IMG/VR virus record: IMGVR_UViG_3300033978_000457
Span: 36,126-100,125 of that record
DNA length: 64,000 nucleotides
Source: a virus
Reading direction: 5' to 3' (one strand)
Within the stretch, counting starts at the first letter, position 1; every line of letters begins with the position of its first letter. Position numbers and translations under genes: made by a program. This document shows, one piece after another, positions 17,855 through 26,029 of this stretch. Below the pieces are notes generated by a model. It worked only from the letters and a program-made list of their open reading frames with translations, was not told the origin of the DNA and did no database searches.

Positions 17855-18809
17855 TATCAACTCGACCTACAATTCTTGGGATGATTTCCCCGGATCGAAT
17901 AAGTTCAACTGTGCATCCGATTTCGAGTCCGAGCCCGCGTATATACTCGATGTTGTGAAGGGTTGCGCGGGATACTGTGGCGTCCCCCACCAGTACGGGT
18001 TCAAGGATGGCAACTGGGGATACCACCCCGGTTCGGCCGACCTGCCATTCAACGTCAATAAGTTTTGTTGTAACCGCAGTAGGTTTTGGTTTAAGAGCAT
18101 AAGCTGCTCGTGGATGTTTTGAAGTGTGTCCGGCAGCTGCGAATTTATCATTACTATTCTCCCTTACAACAAATCCATCTAGTGGGAATTTTTGCTCTAA
18201 CTCTGGAGCTTTTACCGTCTTAAACCCAGCAGTCCAAAGAATACCTAGTGAGTCGTAATAAGTATCTGCTAGATAAGGTTGACAATCATATGCTACTACA
18301 GTTAAGTCTCTGGTCTTAACTTCCTCTACGCTTTTAAGATTCATAGCGCCTGCAGCGTAATTACGTGCATTTTCTATGGTTTTAGGGGCCACCAACTCTG
18401 CGTTAATTTGCACAACTACTGCGGTTGTCGGGAGTTGGATAATAGCTGGCACGAGGTGCCGCAGCTTGGCTGTTACGTCCAAACCTTTAATACCATCGCC
18501 TCTGGTGAGAATTTGGTTGAGGTGGAAAGTATCTTCTCCTGGGTTGCAGTAATAACTCATACTTATGGCGGCGCCATCGAGTTTGGGGGTTTGATACGGA
18601 TCATCTAATACAGGAGCAAGAAGCTCTTCACCGTAATGAACTTTCTGTAGCGAGTACATGCGAAAAAAGTGCGGGACGCCTTTTACAGCGTCCGCACCTA
18701 CTTTATTATAGCCTGATTTCTCAGCAAGGCTGTCAAACTCCTCATCAGATATGATGGGAGTGCCAGCATAGTATGCTGCGCTTGCTTTATCGAGAAGTTC
18801 TTTAATCAT
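17847..18809 (-). CDS. NAD-dependent DNA ligase, N-terminal adenylation subunit
   Basis: 320 residues. Begins with the NAD-binding Ia helices (IKELLDKASAAYYAG...ISDEEFDSL), then the nucleotidyltransferase core with PKLDGAAIS (the lysine that becomes adenylated), ILTRGDGIKG, LDGFVVREN and WQVGRTGVVSPVAIL, ending in an OB fold (GCTVELIRSGEIIPRI). It complements the C-terminal subunit at 15667-16389. ATG 18809 coincides with the expected transcription start, so this mRNA would be leaderless. Confidence 0.94.
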   Translation of the reverse strand: MIKELLDKASAAYYAGTPIISDEEFDSLAEKSGYNKVGADAVKGVPHFFRMYSLQKVHYGEELLAPVLDDPYQTPKLDGAAISMSYYCNPGEDTFHLNQILTRGDGIKGLDVTAKLRHLVPAIIQLPTTAVVVQINAELVAPKTIENARNYAAGAMNLKSVEEVKTRDLTVVAYDCQPYLADTYYDSLGILWTAGFKTVKAPELEQKFPLDGFVVRENSNDKFAAAGHTSKHPRAAYALKPKPTAVTTKLIDVEWQVGRTGVVSPVAILEPVLVGDATVSRATLHNIEYIRGLGLEIGCTVELIRSGEIIPRIVGRVDSV

Positions 18810-18815
18810 TTAAGT

Positions 18816-18844
18816 ATTATGCCATAGCTGGGGTTAAAAGTCAA
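18816..18844 (-). promoter_or_regulatory. Sigma70-like promoter producing a leaderless ligase mRNA
   Basis: -35 TTGACT (18839-18844), 17-bp spacer, -10 CATAAT (18816-18821), upstream box AAAATAGTTC. Seven bases separate the last -10 base from the A of the ligase ATG, so transcription should start on or within a base of the start codon. Confidence 0.85.
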
Positions 18845-19383
18845 GAACTATTTTGCGGAATCCAGTCAGGGACGGGTCGACTTTTCCAAGAGAACATACT
18901 TGATTTTTCGCCTATATAATAGGCTTTGTACGCCGCAATAGAGTCGTCTTGTTTATATTGATCAGGCATAGCTGGAGTAGGCTGTGTAAAAGGTATATTA
19001 GGAATATTATCTGGAGGATAAGATAAGTAATCTACAAGTTCCCCAGATTTATGATGTTTACCATATCTATAGGTATACTCGTCCAGCAGCGCAATAAACA
19101 GCTTAGATAGCCAAATATAGTTTTCTTTGCTGGCTCTAGCCCATACTGCTGATGGGTGATTAACGTGGGTAGCCTTATAGAGAATATCTTCTCTATCGTC
19201 AGGTAGTTCCCAGTTTTTAAGTCGCCTGCCCCCTTCAGACAGTCGTATCCCCTGTACACCATCTATAACTCTATGAGCTGTAGAAAGTAGCTGAGCATAC
19301 TCTAAAATCATTTTTACACAATGTTTGTCGACATGCTCACGAGCACATTTTTCAACATCGTGACTTAGATAGAAAATGTTCAA
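18841..19383 (-). CDS. Conserved phage hypothetical protein
   Basis: 180 residues beginning MNIFYLSHDVEKCAREHVDK. The N-terminal region with HCVKMILEYAQLLSTAHR belongs to a protein type I recall as common in large phages with no assigned function. The stop overlaps the -35 box of the ligase promoter and the start overlaps the PC4-like gene. Confidence 0.8.
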   Translation of the reverse strand: MNIFYLSHDVEKCAREHVDKHCVKMILEYAQLLSTAHRVIDGVQGIRLSEGGRRLKNWELPDDREDILYKATHVNHPSAVWARASKENYIWLSKLFIALLDEYTYRYGKHHKSGELVDYLSYPPDNIPNIPFTQPTPAMPDQYKQDDSIAAYKAYYIGEKSSMFSWKSRPVPDWIPQNSS

Positions 19384-19649
19384 ACGTATAAATCCTCTAG
19401 TAATTCGCTGAAATGTTCTTTGATTGCTTGCTTACTCTCGCCTAATGATAAAATCTCTAGACAAGCTATAAATAGTTGTTTGATATTATCTAAATCTAAT
19501 GGCATAACAACACCATCTTTTCCATGGCACCAGTTTTCATCAAAATCTAAATAATATTTACGTATATGAAGGTACTCTACCCCATTAAATACATTTACTG
19601 TGACTCTCCATTGACAATCATCAGTTTGATAAATTATGCGATCATACAT
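19380..19649 (-). CDS. PC4-like transcriptional coactivator / ssDNA-binding protein
   Basis: 89 residues. The segment VEYLHIRKYYLDFDENW followed by a basic turn and VVMPLDLDNIKQLFIACLEI matches the PC4/p15 pattern (IRKYY...W.PT/KDGI.L...QW..L). Such proteins form dimers that bind single-stranded or melted DNA; in phages they may assist transcription or replication. Confidence 0.75.
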   Translation of the reverse strand: MYDRIIYQTDDCQWRVTVNVFNGVEYLHIRKYYLDFDENWCHGKDGVVMPLDLDNIKQLFIACLEILSLGESKQAIKEHFSELLEDLYV

Positions 19650-19908
19650 TGTTTTTCAATACGCTTGCTAGTGGCGCTACTGATGTTACTAAATCAGCTC
19701 GCACTAGTCTATAAGAATCCGTATCCCACGCCCAGGTTAAAACAGTATTATCTGTTTCTTGGGCATGGGTACGTTTTTCTTTTATATATGGGGTACTGAA
19801 GTCTACTGTAACAACATTATATTTTAACTTATTAGACTCTTGGCCTTTATAAGTAACTATTGCGTCACCTGCTTCTTCAATTTTTCTTCTTAGTTCTTCC
19901 TTATTCAT
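19642..19908 (-). CDS. SH3-barrel-like small hypothetical protein
   Basis: 88 residues from ATG 19908, which has GGAGATATA upstream. Pattern AGDAIVTYKGQESNKL...YNVVTVDF...LTWAWDTDSYRLVRAD resembles the DUF2693-type small beta-barrel, with a strand-turn-strand followed by a W.D.D..R motif. A second member may be at 37462-37695. Function unknown. Confidence 0.65.
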   Translation of the reverse strand: MNKEELRRKIEEAGDAIVTYKGQESNKLKYNVVTVDFSTPYIKEKRTHAQETDNTVLTWAWDTDSYRLVRADLVTSVAPLASVLKNNV

Positions 19909-19937
19909 TATATCTCCAAGCAGTTGTGTAAGTTCTC

Positions 19938-20063
19938 TTACGTTACCGCCTGATACACGAAAATCCAGAAAGCTATTGTAAACAGGAGAGTAAAAATTGC
20001 TCCCCAGTTTACCCGTTTGATTGCCTTTACAATTTGAATACAAATTTCTAGTAAAAGTATCAT
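19938..20063 (-). CDS. 41-residue membrane protein
   Basis: ATG 20063 to TAA 19938. Sequence MILLLEICIQIVKAIKRVNW then a hydrophobic helix (AIFTLLFTIAFWIFVYQ). It lies between the tRNA-like gene and the next ORF, inside the unit driven by the promoter at 20192. Short, weak ribosome site; moderate support. Confidence 0.5.
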   Translation of the reverse strand: MILLLEICIQIVKAIKRVNWGAIFTLLFTIAFWIFVYQAVT

Positions 20064-20079
20064 TTTTATGCCTATTGTT

Positions 20080-20172
20080 TGGTACTTCCGGCGGGAGTCG
20101 AACCCGCATTTTGCGGCTATCTACCGCTAAACACTTTATAAGGGTGGTAGTTTACCATTAACCTACGGAAGC
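20080..20172 (-). tRNA. Aberrant tRNA, possible Ile(UAU), with a long variable arm
   Basis: 93 nt. Acceptor GCTTCCG/CGGAAGT (G-U first pair), A73, encoded CCA, D-arm GGTTAATGGTAAACT, perfect T-arm GCGGG-TTCGACT-CCCGC. The anticodon loop reads CTTATAA, giving UAU, but only three of five stem pairs form, and a type II variable arm (GCGG-TAGATAG-CCGC) follows, unlike any Ile tRNA. An alternative is a 5-bp CTACC/GGTAG helix around a 20-nt insertion. tRNA origin is certain; identity and activity are not. Confidence 0.55.
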
Positions 20173-20191
20173 ATAGTATTACTATCTCAAA

Positions 20192-20220
20192 AGTATATTA
20201 TAATTTGAGACTTATGTCAA
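20192..20220 (-). promoter_or_regulatory. Sigma70-like promoter upstream of the aberrant tRNA
   Basis: -35 TTGACA (20215-20220), 17-bp spacer, -10 TATACT (20192-20197), upstream box AAAAATAGTTC. The first product is the tRNA 13 nt downstream of the expected start. Confidence 0.88.
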
Positions 20221-20244
20221 GAACTATTTTTAAGAACTACTTTA

Positions 20245-21486
20245 TTAAAAAGAGTGCCAATTTTCAAACCCTTTAATATAGAGCTTTTTAAATTTATCTA
20301 TATCATAGAAGTATTCTTTACCAGTTTTTGGCTCACTAGACAAGTCCATATTATTAATTGAGAATGGAACGCTAGCATGAACATACCAATCCTCATAGCT
20401 TTTATCTTCATAGAATGATATATCAGAGACGACTAGTTTATAGTTCTTAGATTTTAAATATTCTCTAGACTTCTCACGTATTTCTTGATTTTCATAATGA
20501 TTGTGCTCAAAAGTAATAGCTTTAAATTTATATTGATCAAATGGAATTTTTAATAGAACATCCATAGAGAGACTCTGCGGAGGGTCTATATCTATTTGTA
20601 GGTAATCTATCACTTTTGGCGCATTTTGCTCAGAAAGTAATTGAACATAGTCTATTTTAAGAGCATCTGTTTGTAGACACAAATTATCTCTTAAAGCTCT
20701 AAATCTTTGTGTTGGACTAAATGCTAAATCTATAGAGATGCCCTTCCAATCAAACTCTCTCTCTAATAAACAAGTATTGCTGTGCAGCTCTGGGTCACCA
20801 CTACCTATTTCTAAATAAAACCCATCTTTTTTTCCTTTAGCTACTAGAAGTGCAAATAAATCTTGGTGAGATTGAGCATAGCTTTTTTGTATATTTTCCG
20901 CGCCCTCAAAAGTTCTTTTTAGTGCAGAAGCTACTAAAGGGCTGTGCCTTGTATAAGCATTAGGGTTACCTACCTGAAGAACATTATATTTTATGAGGTT
21001 TTTGTAGAAAGGAGAAAATTTATCACTATGTACATCCAAACAATGAATTATTTCTCTAGACTCGTCTGTATTGCCTATCCACCAAGCAGATACTGCTTTT
21101 TCAAAAAATAGTCTATAATCTTTCTGCTCACATTTATCAAAACCTACAGAAGCAACCATGTAACAGTCGTGCCATCTTTGCTTTTGTTCGTAAAATTGAG
21201 ATAGAATAAAATAAGGTTCTGGGTTGTTGGGGTCTAGAGCTACTGCTCGTTTTAATAGGCCTTCTACTGTGCCCTCTCTACCGCCCGCTGCCATAAAGTT
21301 TCTAGCTGCCCCGCTTATAGCTGTATATACTTTTTTACGGTCATTGCCCGCAATATCTGCTGCTTTTAGATAGTGCGTTACTGCAGAGGCTAGCTGCCCT
21401 ATTTTTTCATAATAGTTGGCTAAATTTATGTTTGCCTCAAAACTGTATGGGCTACGTATGTATGTATTAATTAAATCTTGGGTCAT
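20245..21486 (-). CDS. TPR-FkbM methyltransferase fusion
   Basis: 413 residues. N-terminal half is tetratricopeptide-like (ANLANYYEKIG-type repeats, LDPNNPEPYFILSQFYEQ). The C-terminal half is an FkbM-type SAM-dependent methyltransferase: FYLEIGSGDPELHSNT (SAM loop), WKGISIDLAF, DYLQIDIDPPQ. FkbM domains usually methylate sugars or glycolipids, and the gene precedes two other sugar-active genes. Start overlaps the next gene by 20 nt. Confidence 0.82.
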   Translation of the reverse strand: MTQDLINTYIRSPYSFEANINLANYYEKIGQLASAVTHYLKAADIAGNDRKKVYTAISGAARNFMAAGGREGTVEGLLKRAVALDPNNPEPYFILSQFYEQKQRWHDCYMVASVGFDKCEQKDYRLFFEKAVSAWWIGNTDESREIIHCLDVHSDKFSPFYKNLIKYNVLQVGNPNAYTRHSPLVASALKRTFEGAENIQKSYAQSHQDLFALLVAKGKKDGFYLEIGSGDPELHSNTCLLEREFDWKGISIDLAFSPTQRFRALRDNLCLQTDALKIDYVQLLSEQNAPKVIDYLQIDIDPPQSLSMDVLLKIPFDQYKFKAITFEHNHYENQEIREKSREYLKSKNYKLVVSDISFYEDKSYEDWYVHASVPFSINNMDLSSEPKTGKEYFYDIDKFKKLYIKGFENWHSF

Positions 21487-22441
21487 ATAAACATTCCTCA
21501 GGCATTTTTAAAATGAAGGCACTATTGTCTTGGAATCCGAAACTTATTAGAACATTCCCGTTTTTAAAAGCTAATCCACAGCAAAATTCTATTTCACAAT
21601 CCATAAAAGAAAAGCATTTCTTTGATACGCTAACTACTTTTAAATCTTTGTCGTAAAAAACTATTCTATGTCTATACTTAGCGTTTTTGCTGCCAAGCTC
21701 ACTATTAAATAGGTATACTTCGTGAGTTATACTTACATATCCGTCTCTAAACGGTACTACATGGGAGCTTCCTCTTAAATCAGCACATGTTTCTATATTG
21801 CTATGGTGTATAGCTACTTGTTTAGTTATGCCATCTTTATACTCTACTATTTCAGTAGGACTATGCCATTTTACATAAGTTATTTCTGGCTTACCTAAAA
21901 CTACTGCCCAGTTCTTTTCACAGTAAGATTCTACTAGCCCAGGTGTAGGTATTCTTTGTCTAGATACTTCCTTACATACTCCATCGATATACTCTAACTC
22001 TGAGAGTTCCATACGACCTTCACCGTTAGTTGTAGTATCCCTTCTAACGCCAGTTATATAAAATTTACCCTCGTGTTTAAACAACCTACCATCCTCTAGG
22101 CCAACGAACTCCCATATAGGGTCCTTGTCAAGGGCGCTAGTATCTATTTTAGAATAATTTAAAATATTTAGATCATCGTCTAACTCTGCAAAATAATTGA
22201 AGGTTCTTAAGTACGGGTCTGCTTCTGGGTGTAAATACTGTAACGGGCCATATAAATGGTAAAATTTTTGACTTTCGCTATGATATAGAATATAATTCAA
22301 TACTCTAATGTTGACGTAAGTTTTATCCCCATCAACGAACACAGAGGGGTTCATAATACCCATCCCATTAGTTTCTTGGCTGGGCAGAATTAATTGCTTT
22401 ACCGTTCCCCCATTGTCTAGGGCTAACTGTGCTAAGTTCAT
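21467..22441 (-). CDS. GH130-like five-bladed propeller glycosidase/phosphorylase
   Basis: 324 residues with propeller-blade signatures: MNPSVFVDGDKTYVNIRV, FVGLEDGRLFKHEGKFYITG, KPEITYVKW, RGSSHVVPFRDGYVSITHEV and FCCGLAFKNGNVLISFG. Order and spacing resemble GH130/DUF377-type mannoside phosphorylases. It may alter or anchor a host glycan; catalytic residues were not assigned. Confidence 0.65.
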   Translation of the reverse strand: MNLAQLALDNGGTVKQLILPSQETNGMGIMNPSVFVDGDKTYVNIRVLNYILYHSESQKFYHLYGPLQYLHPEADPYLRTFNYFAELDDDLNILNYSKIDTSALDKDPIWEFVGLEDGRLFKHEGKFYITGVRRDTTTNGEGRMELSELEYIDGVCKEVSRQRIPTPGLVESYCEKNWAVVLGKPEITYVKWHSPTEIVEYKDGITKQVAIHHSNIETCADLRGSSHVVPFRDGYVSITHEVYLFNSELGSKNAKYRHRIVFYDKDLKVVSVSKKCFSFMDCEIEFCCGLAFKNGNVLISFGFQDNSAFILKMPEECLYDPRFN

Positions 22442-23175
22442 ATTGAAATCCTTTGTAAATCTATATTATTATTTTTCCACCAATTTAGTATAAACTCATG
22501 TGAGTCATGGTGTAGTGGGCCTTGTCCGTCATACATTACTAATTCTGTGCCTTTATATGTAGACTTGCAATTAACTGTGTCTTCAACAAATAGTGGAAAT
22601 ATGTAAACATTACTATTACTTGGGTCAAGTATAACATTTTCTACTATAGGCAGAAATGATGTTTTTAAGTCTACACAGAAATTATTAGGGGCTATTACAT
22701 GCTGATCTATTACTTTCTTTGCGTAAGAACGCTTTACTATAAAAGCTGCAATACACCAATCATTCCAATTTCTACTTCTTATCTTTGTAGGAGTTTCTAG
22801 CCCCTCTCCGACATTTACTAATTGTATTGCTTCCCAGTTCGTTGGTAATATACTAATAAACTCTTTTAAAGTAAATTTCCAATAATCTAAAGTTTCAAAA
22901 GAAACATCGTCCTCCATTATTATACAGAAGTCGTCTTGGCAAGTATTATACCAATCGTATAAATTATAAAGGTGAGACGCTATAGGCCCATAGCTATTGC
23001 TATGTAGCGCCTGTAACGTCTCACCCTTTAAGCTAAAATCACTTGTCTCAAATCTTTCACAAATAATGAATTTATAGTTATTAGTATATTTATTAATTTG
23101 TCTTACAAAATTATCGCGTCTGTCAGCAGACTCTCTTAGAGTTATAACTCTTATTGTAGGCAGATTATCTAACAA
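22438..23175 (-). CDS. Glycosyltransferase family 25-like
   Basis: 245 residues. IRVITLRESADRRDNF at the N-terminus and FCIIMEDDVSF (EDD metal motif) near residue 82 fit GT25 enzymes that add galactose to LPS or collagen-like proteins; NNFCVDLK is the likely third motif. Located directly downstream of a virion gene block containing collagen-like proteins, so glycosylation of virion proteins is a reasonable guess. Confidence 0.75.
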   Translation of the reverse strand: MLDNLPTIRVITLRESADRRDNFVRQINKYTNNYKFIICERFETSDFSLKGETLQALHSNSYGPIASHLYNLYDWYNTCQDDFCIIMEDDVSFETLDYWKFTLKEFISILPTNWEAIQLVNVGEGLETPTKIRSRNWNDWCIAAFIVKRSYAKKVIDQHVIAPNNFCVDLKTSFLPIVENVILDPSNSNVYIFPLFVEDTVNCKSTYKGTELVMYDGQGPLHHDSHEFILNWWKNNNIDLQRISI

Positions 23176-23189
23176 GTTATCCTTTGATT

Positions 23190-25346
23190 TTATGGTTTTT
23201 CTACTGCTTTTGCTGCTTCGGCTGCTGCAACTGCTGCTGCTTCTGCAGCTACTCTTGCTGCTTCTTCGGCTGCTGCAACTGCTGCTGCTTCTGCTTCTGC
23301 AGCTACTCGTGCTGCTTCTTCAGCTGCTGCAACTGCTGCTGCTTCTTCTGCCGCTTTTGCTGCTAAAGCTGCTTCTGCAGCTGCTACTTGTTCAGCTAGT
23401 GCTACTTCTGCGGCTATTCTAGCTGCTTCGGCCGCTTCTACTGCTGCTGCTTGTTCTGCTGCAATTCTTGCTTCTTCAGCTGCTCGTGCTGCTTCTTCGG
23501 CTGCTATTCTTGCTGCCTCGGCGGCTGCTACCTCTTCAGCGGCTACTCGTGCGGCTTCAGCTTCTGCTGCTAATCGTGCTGCTTCTTCGGCTGCTGTTGC
23601 CTCTTCAGCGGCTACTCGTGCTGCTTCAGCTTCTACCGCTAATCGTGCTGCTTCTTCGGCTGCTGTTGCCTCTTCAGCGGCTACTCGTGCTGCTTCAGCT
23701 TCTGCCGCTAATCGTGCTGCTTCTTCAGCTGCTATTCGTGCTGCCTCGGCTGCTGCTGCCTCTTCGGCGACTACTCGCGCTGCTTCGGCTTCTGCTGCTA
23801 ATCGTGCTGCTTCTGCTAATGCTGCTTCTTCGGCTGCTATTCTTGCTGCCTCGGCGGCTGCTACCTCTTCAGCGGCTACTCGTGCGGCTTCAGCTTCTGC
23901 TGCTAATCGTGCTGCTTCGGCTTCTGCTGCTAATCGTGCTACCTCTTCAGCGGCTACTCGTGCGGCTTCAGCTTCTGCTGCTAATCGTGCTGCTTCGGCT
24001 TCTGCTGCTAATCGTGCTACTTCTTCGGCTGCTGCTTCTTCGGCTGTTATTCTTGCTGCCTCGGCGGCTGCTACCTCTTCAGCGGCTACTCGTGCGGCTT
24101 CAGCTTCTGCTGCTAATCGTGCTGCTTCGGCTTCTGCTGCTAATCGTGCTACTTCTTCGGCTGCTGCTGCTGCCTCTTCAGCGGCTACTCGTGCTGCTTC
24201 AGCTTCTGCTGCTAATCGTGCTGCTTCTGCTAATGCTGCTTCTTCGGCTGCTATTCTTGCTGCCTCGGCGGCTGCTACCTCTTCAGCGGCTACTCGTGCG
24301 GCTTCAGCTTCTGCTGCTAATCGTGCTGCTTCTTCGGCTGCTGCTGCCTCTTCGGCGGCTACTCGCGCTGCTTCGGCTTCTGCTGCTAATCGTGCTGCTT
24401 CTTCGGCTGCTATTCGTGCTGCCTCAACTGCTGCTGCTTCTTCGGCGGCTACTCGCGCTGCTTCTATAGCTACTCTTGCTGCCTCAACTGCTGCTGCTTC
24501 TTCAGCTGCTACACGAGCTGCTTCAACCGCCTCTAGTCGTGCTGCTTCTTCTGCTGCTATACGAGTTACTTCAGCAGCTGCTGCTTCTTCTGCTGCTACA
24601 CGAGCTGCTTCAATTGCTGCTGCTACACGAGCTGCTTCAGCTGCTGCTGCTTCAGCTGCTGCACGTTCTTCAGCTTCTTTAGCAGCTTTCTTTTGTTGTT
24701 TTCGAGTTTCTGATTCTTCTACGTTTGCAGACTCAGCAACTTTTTTAGCTTCTTGAATAAGTTTTGTAGCAAAAGTTGATGCTTTTAAATCTGCCTCTTT
24801 TTTAAGAAAATCAGCTGCTTTTGCAACTAAATCAGCAGCTTCTTGTTTCCGCTCATTTATCTTAGCTAATAGGCCGCTAACCATCTTTTCTAGGTCGCGT
24901 ACTTCTTCTAGTACTTCATTTGCTTTTAGAGTAGCTTTAGCTGCTTTATGAGTAACTTCTTCAATTTGTTTTTCCTTTTTATTTTCTTTGCTAAAATCTT
25001 CTTCTTCCATTTTTTTAGTTGGAGTATTGATGAACATATCTAATAAATTAAAAGGTTTTAAAATACCTTTACCGTCTAAGTATTGAACTGGCACAGTTAA
25101 AAATCCATTTGAATTTTGTACAGGAGCAGTTACTATGAACGCGGCATAAGCTTTTTTATTATCTGACTGAAATAAAATTGTATCTCCAACAAAAATATCT
25201 TCTTCGCTTAAAGAATTAAAGTCCTCATCTTTATGGTCTAAAAAAATAAAATTAGCTTCTTTTATTTCTGTTGCATTTAGTCTAAAGGACCCAAGTCCTG
25301 GGTCTCCTGGGTTTATGTAGTCACTATATCTAAATAATCTTTTCAT
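23190..25346 (-). CDS. Giant Ala/Glu/Arg-rich helical protein, probable virion fibre
   Basis: 718 residues. About 115 N-terminal residues form a folded domain (MKRLFRYSDYINPGDPGLGS). Then an acidic/basic helical linker, and from about residue 225 roughly 480 residues of near-perfect AARxAAEEAA/AARLAAEAE repeats with no Pro or Gly. Such sequence should form one very long alpha-helix or coiled coil, as in TolA. The DNA repeats are well conserved, implying recent expansion. The N-terminal domain probably docks to the virion. Confidence 0.8.
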   Translation of the reverse strand: MKRLFRYSDYINPGDPGLGSFRLNATEIKEANFIFLDHKDEDFNSLSEEDIFVGDTILFQSDNKKAYAAFIVTAPVQNSNGFLTVPVQYLDGKGILKPFNLLDMFINTPTKKMEEEDFSKENKKEKQIEEVTHKAAKATLKANEVLEEVRDLEKMVSGLLAKINERKQEAADLVAKAADFLKKEADLKASTFATKLIQEAKKVAESANVEESETRKQQKKAAKEAEERAAAEAAAAEAARVAAAIEAARVAAEEAAAAEVTRIAAEEAARLEAVEAARVAAEEAAAVEAARVAIEAARVAAEEAAAVEAARIAAEEAARLAAEAEAARVAAEEAAAAEEAARLAAEAEAARVAAEEVAAAEAARIAAEEAALAEAARLAAEAEAARVAAEEAAAAAEEVARLAAEAEAARLAAEAEAARVAAEEVAAAEAARITAEEAAAEEVARLAAEAEAARLAAEAEAARVAAEEVARLAAEAEAARLAAEAEAARVAAEEVAAAEAARIAAEEAALAEAARLAAEAEAARVVAEEAAAAEAARIAAEEAARLAAEAEAARVAAEEATAAEEAARLAVEAEAARVAAEEATAAEEAARLAAEAEAARVAAEEVAAAEAARIAAEEAARAAEEARIAAEQAAAVEAAEAARIAAEVALAEQVAAAEAALAAKAAEEAAAVAAAEEAARVAAEAEAAAVAAAEEAARVAAEAAAVAAAEAAKAVEKP

Positions 25347-25378
25347 GTTTTTCCTATAGATAATAAATTATCTCTTTG

Positions 25379-25534
25379 TCATACTATTCTTGAAAAATAA
25401 GTTCCGTTTTGTCCTATTAGCATAAACGGTGGAGAAGTGCCGCCACCACTTACAGGTAACTTACTAAATGGTAGTAAACCAGAAGGTAGTCTAGGAGGTA
25501 AGAAAAATCTAGGACGAAATACTCCGTTGCTCAT
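25379..25534 (-). CDS. 51-residue small virion-region protein
   Basis: ATG 25534 to TGA 25379. Pro/Phe/Leu-rich (FRPRFFLPPRLPSGLLPFS) with a Gly-rich turn and ending MLIGQNGTYFSRIV. Positioned between two virion genes and cotranscribed with them. No family recognised. Confidence 0.6.
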   Translation of the reverse strand: MSNGVFRPRFFLPPRLPSGLLPFSKLPVSGGGTSPPFMLIGQNGTYFSRIV

Positions 25535-25554
25535 CGTATTCTACCCTTCTTTAT

Positions 25555-26025
25555 TTACGAAACTTCTTCGAACCAAATAGTTCCGCTTACGGTAATACTG
25601 TCTGCTGGTGTAGTTTCAAGTTCCAGTGTCCAGCGATCTCCAGCTTTTATATATGGGCGCGTTTCGGGCGTATATATCATCATATACGGAACACGAACGT
25701 TCCAAACATGGTCTTCTAATTCTGTAATAGTACCAGCCGTCATTTTAGTTGTGTTATTTACTTCGATAGTAGCACCACATGCTGTGTCGTCTACACCTAG
25801 AGGGGCAGCAGTAGGCACAGTGCCACCGCTACCTGTAGTGGATCCAACACCTCGGTTACAGGTAAGGACAAGGCCTTCTTCCTGTGCATCCCCTACTTCC
25901 GTTGATTGGGAAATAGACCAAGCATGTACTTTTATTGGTTTATTTGTTCCCGCTAAGACTTCAAAGAAATCTTGCTGAGCGGTAACTGCTATTGATTTAA
26001 AAACTGCAGTATACATTCTTCCCAT
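25555..26025 (-). CDS. Probable virion surface protein
   Basis: 156 residues, Thr/Val/Gly-rich and predicted all-beta; four Cys-poor strands with a Gly-rich loop (GVGSTTGSGGTVPTAAP). No signal peptide. It lies within the adhesion/fibre block. Decoration or fibre-tip role is inferred from context only. Confidence 0.7.
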   Translation of the reverse strand: MGRMYTAVFKSIAVTAQQDFFEVLAGTNKPIKVHAWSISQSTEVGDAQEEGLVLTCNRGVGSTTGSGGTVPTAAPLGVDDTACGATIEVNNTTKMTAGTITELEDHVWNVRVPYMMIYTPETRPYIKAGDRWTLELETTPADSITVSGTIWFEEVS

Positions 26026-26029
26026 ATTT

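Noticed and set aside
23192-24682. Long plus-strand Leu-rich frames (up to 333 codons)
   Set aside because: They are the antisense of the Ala/Glu/Arg repeat gene; GCN-rich codons read backwards as Leu-rich sequence. No ribosome site or promoter.
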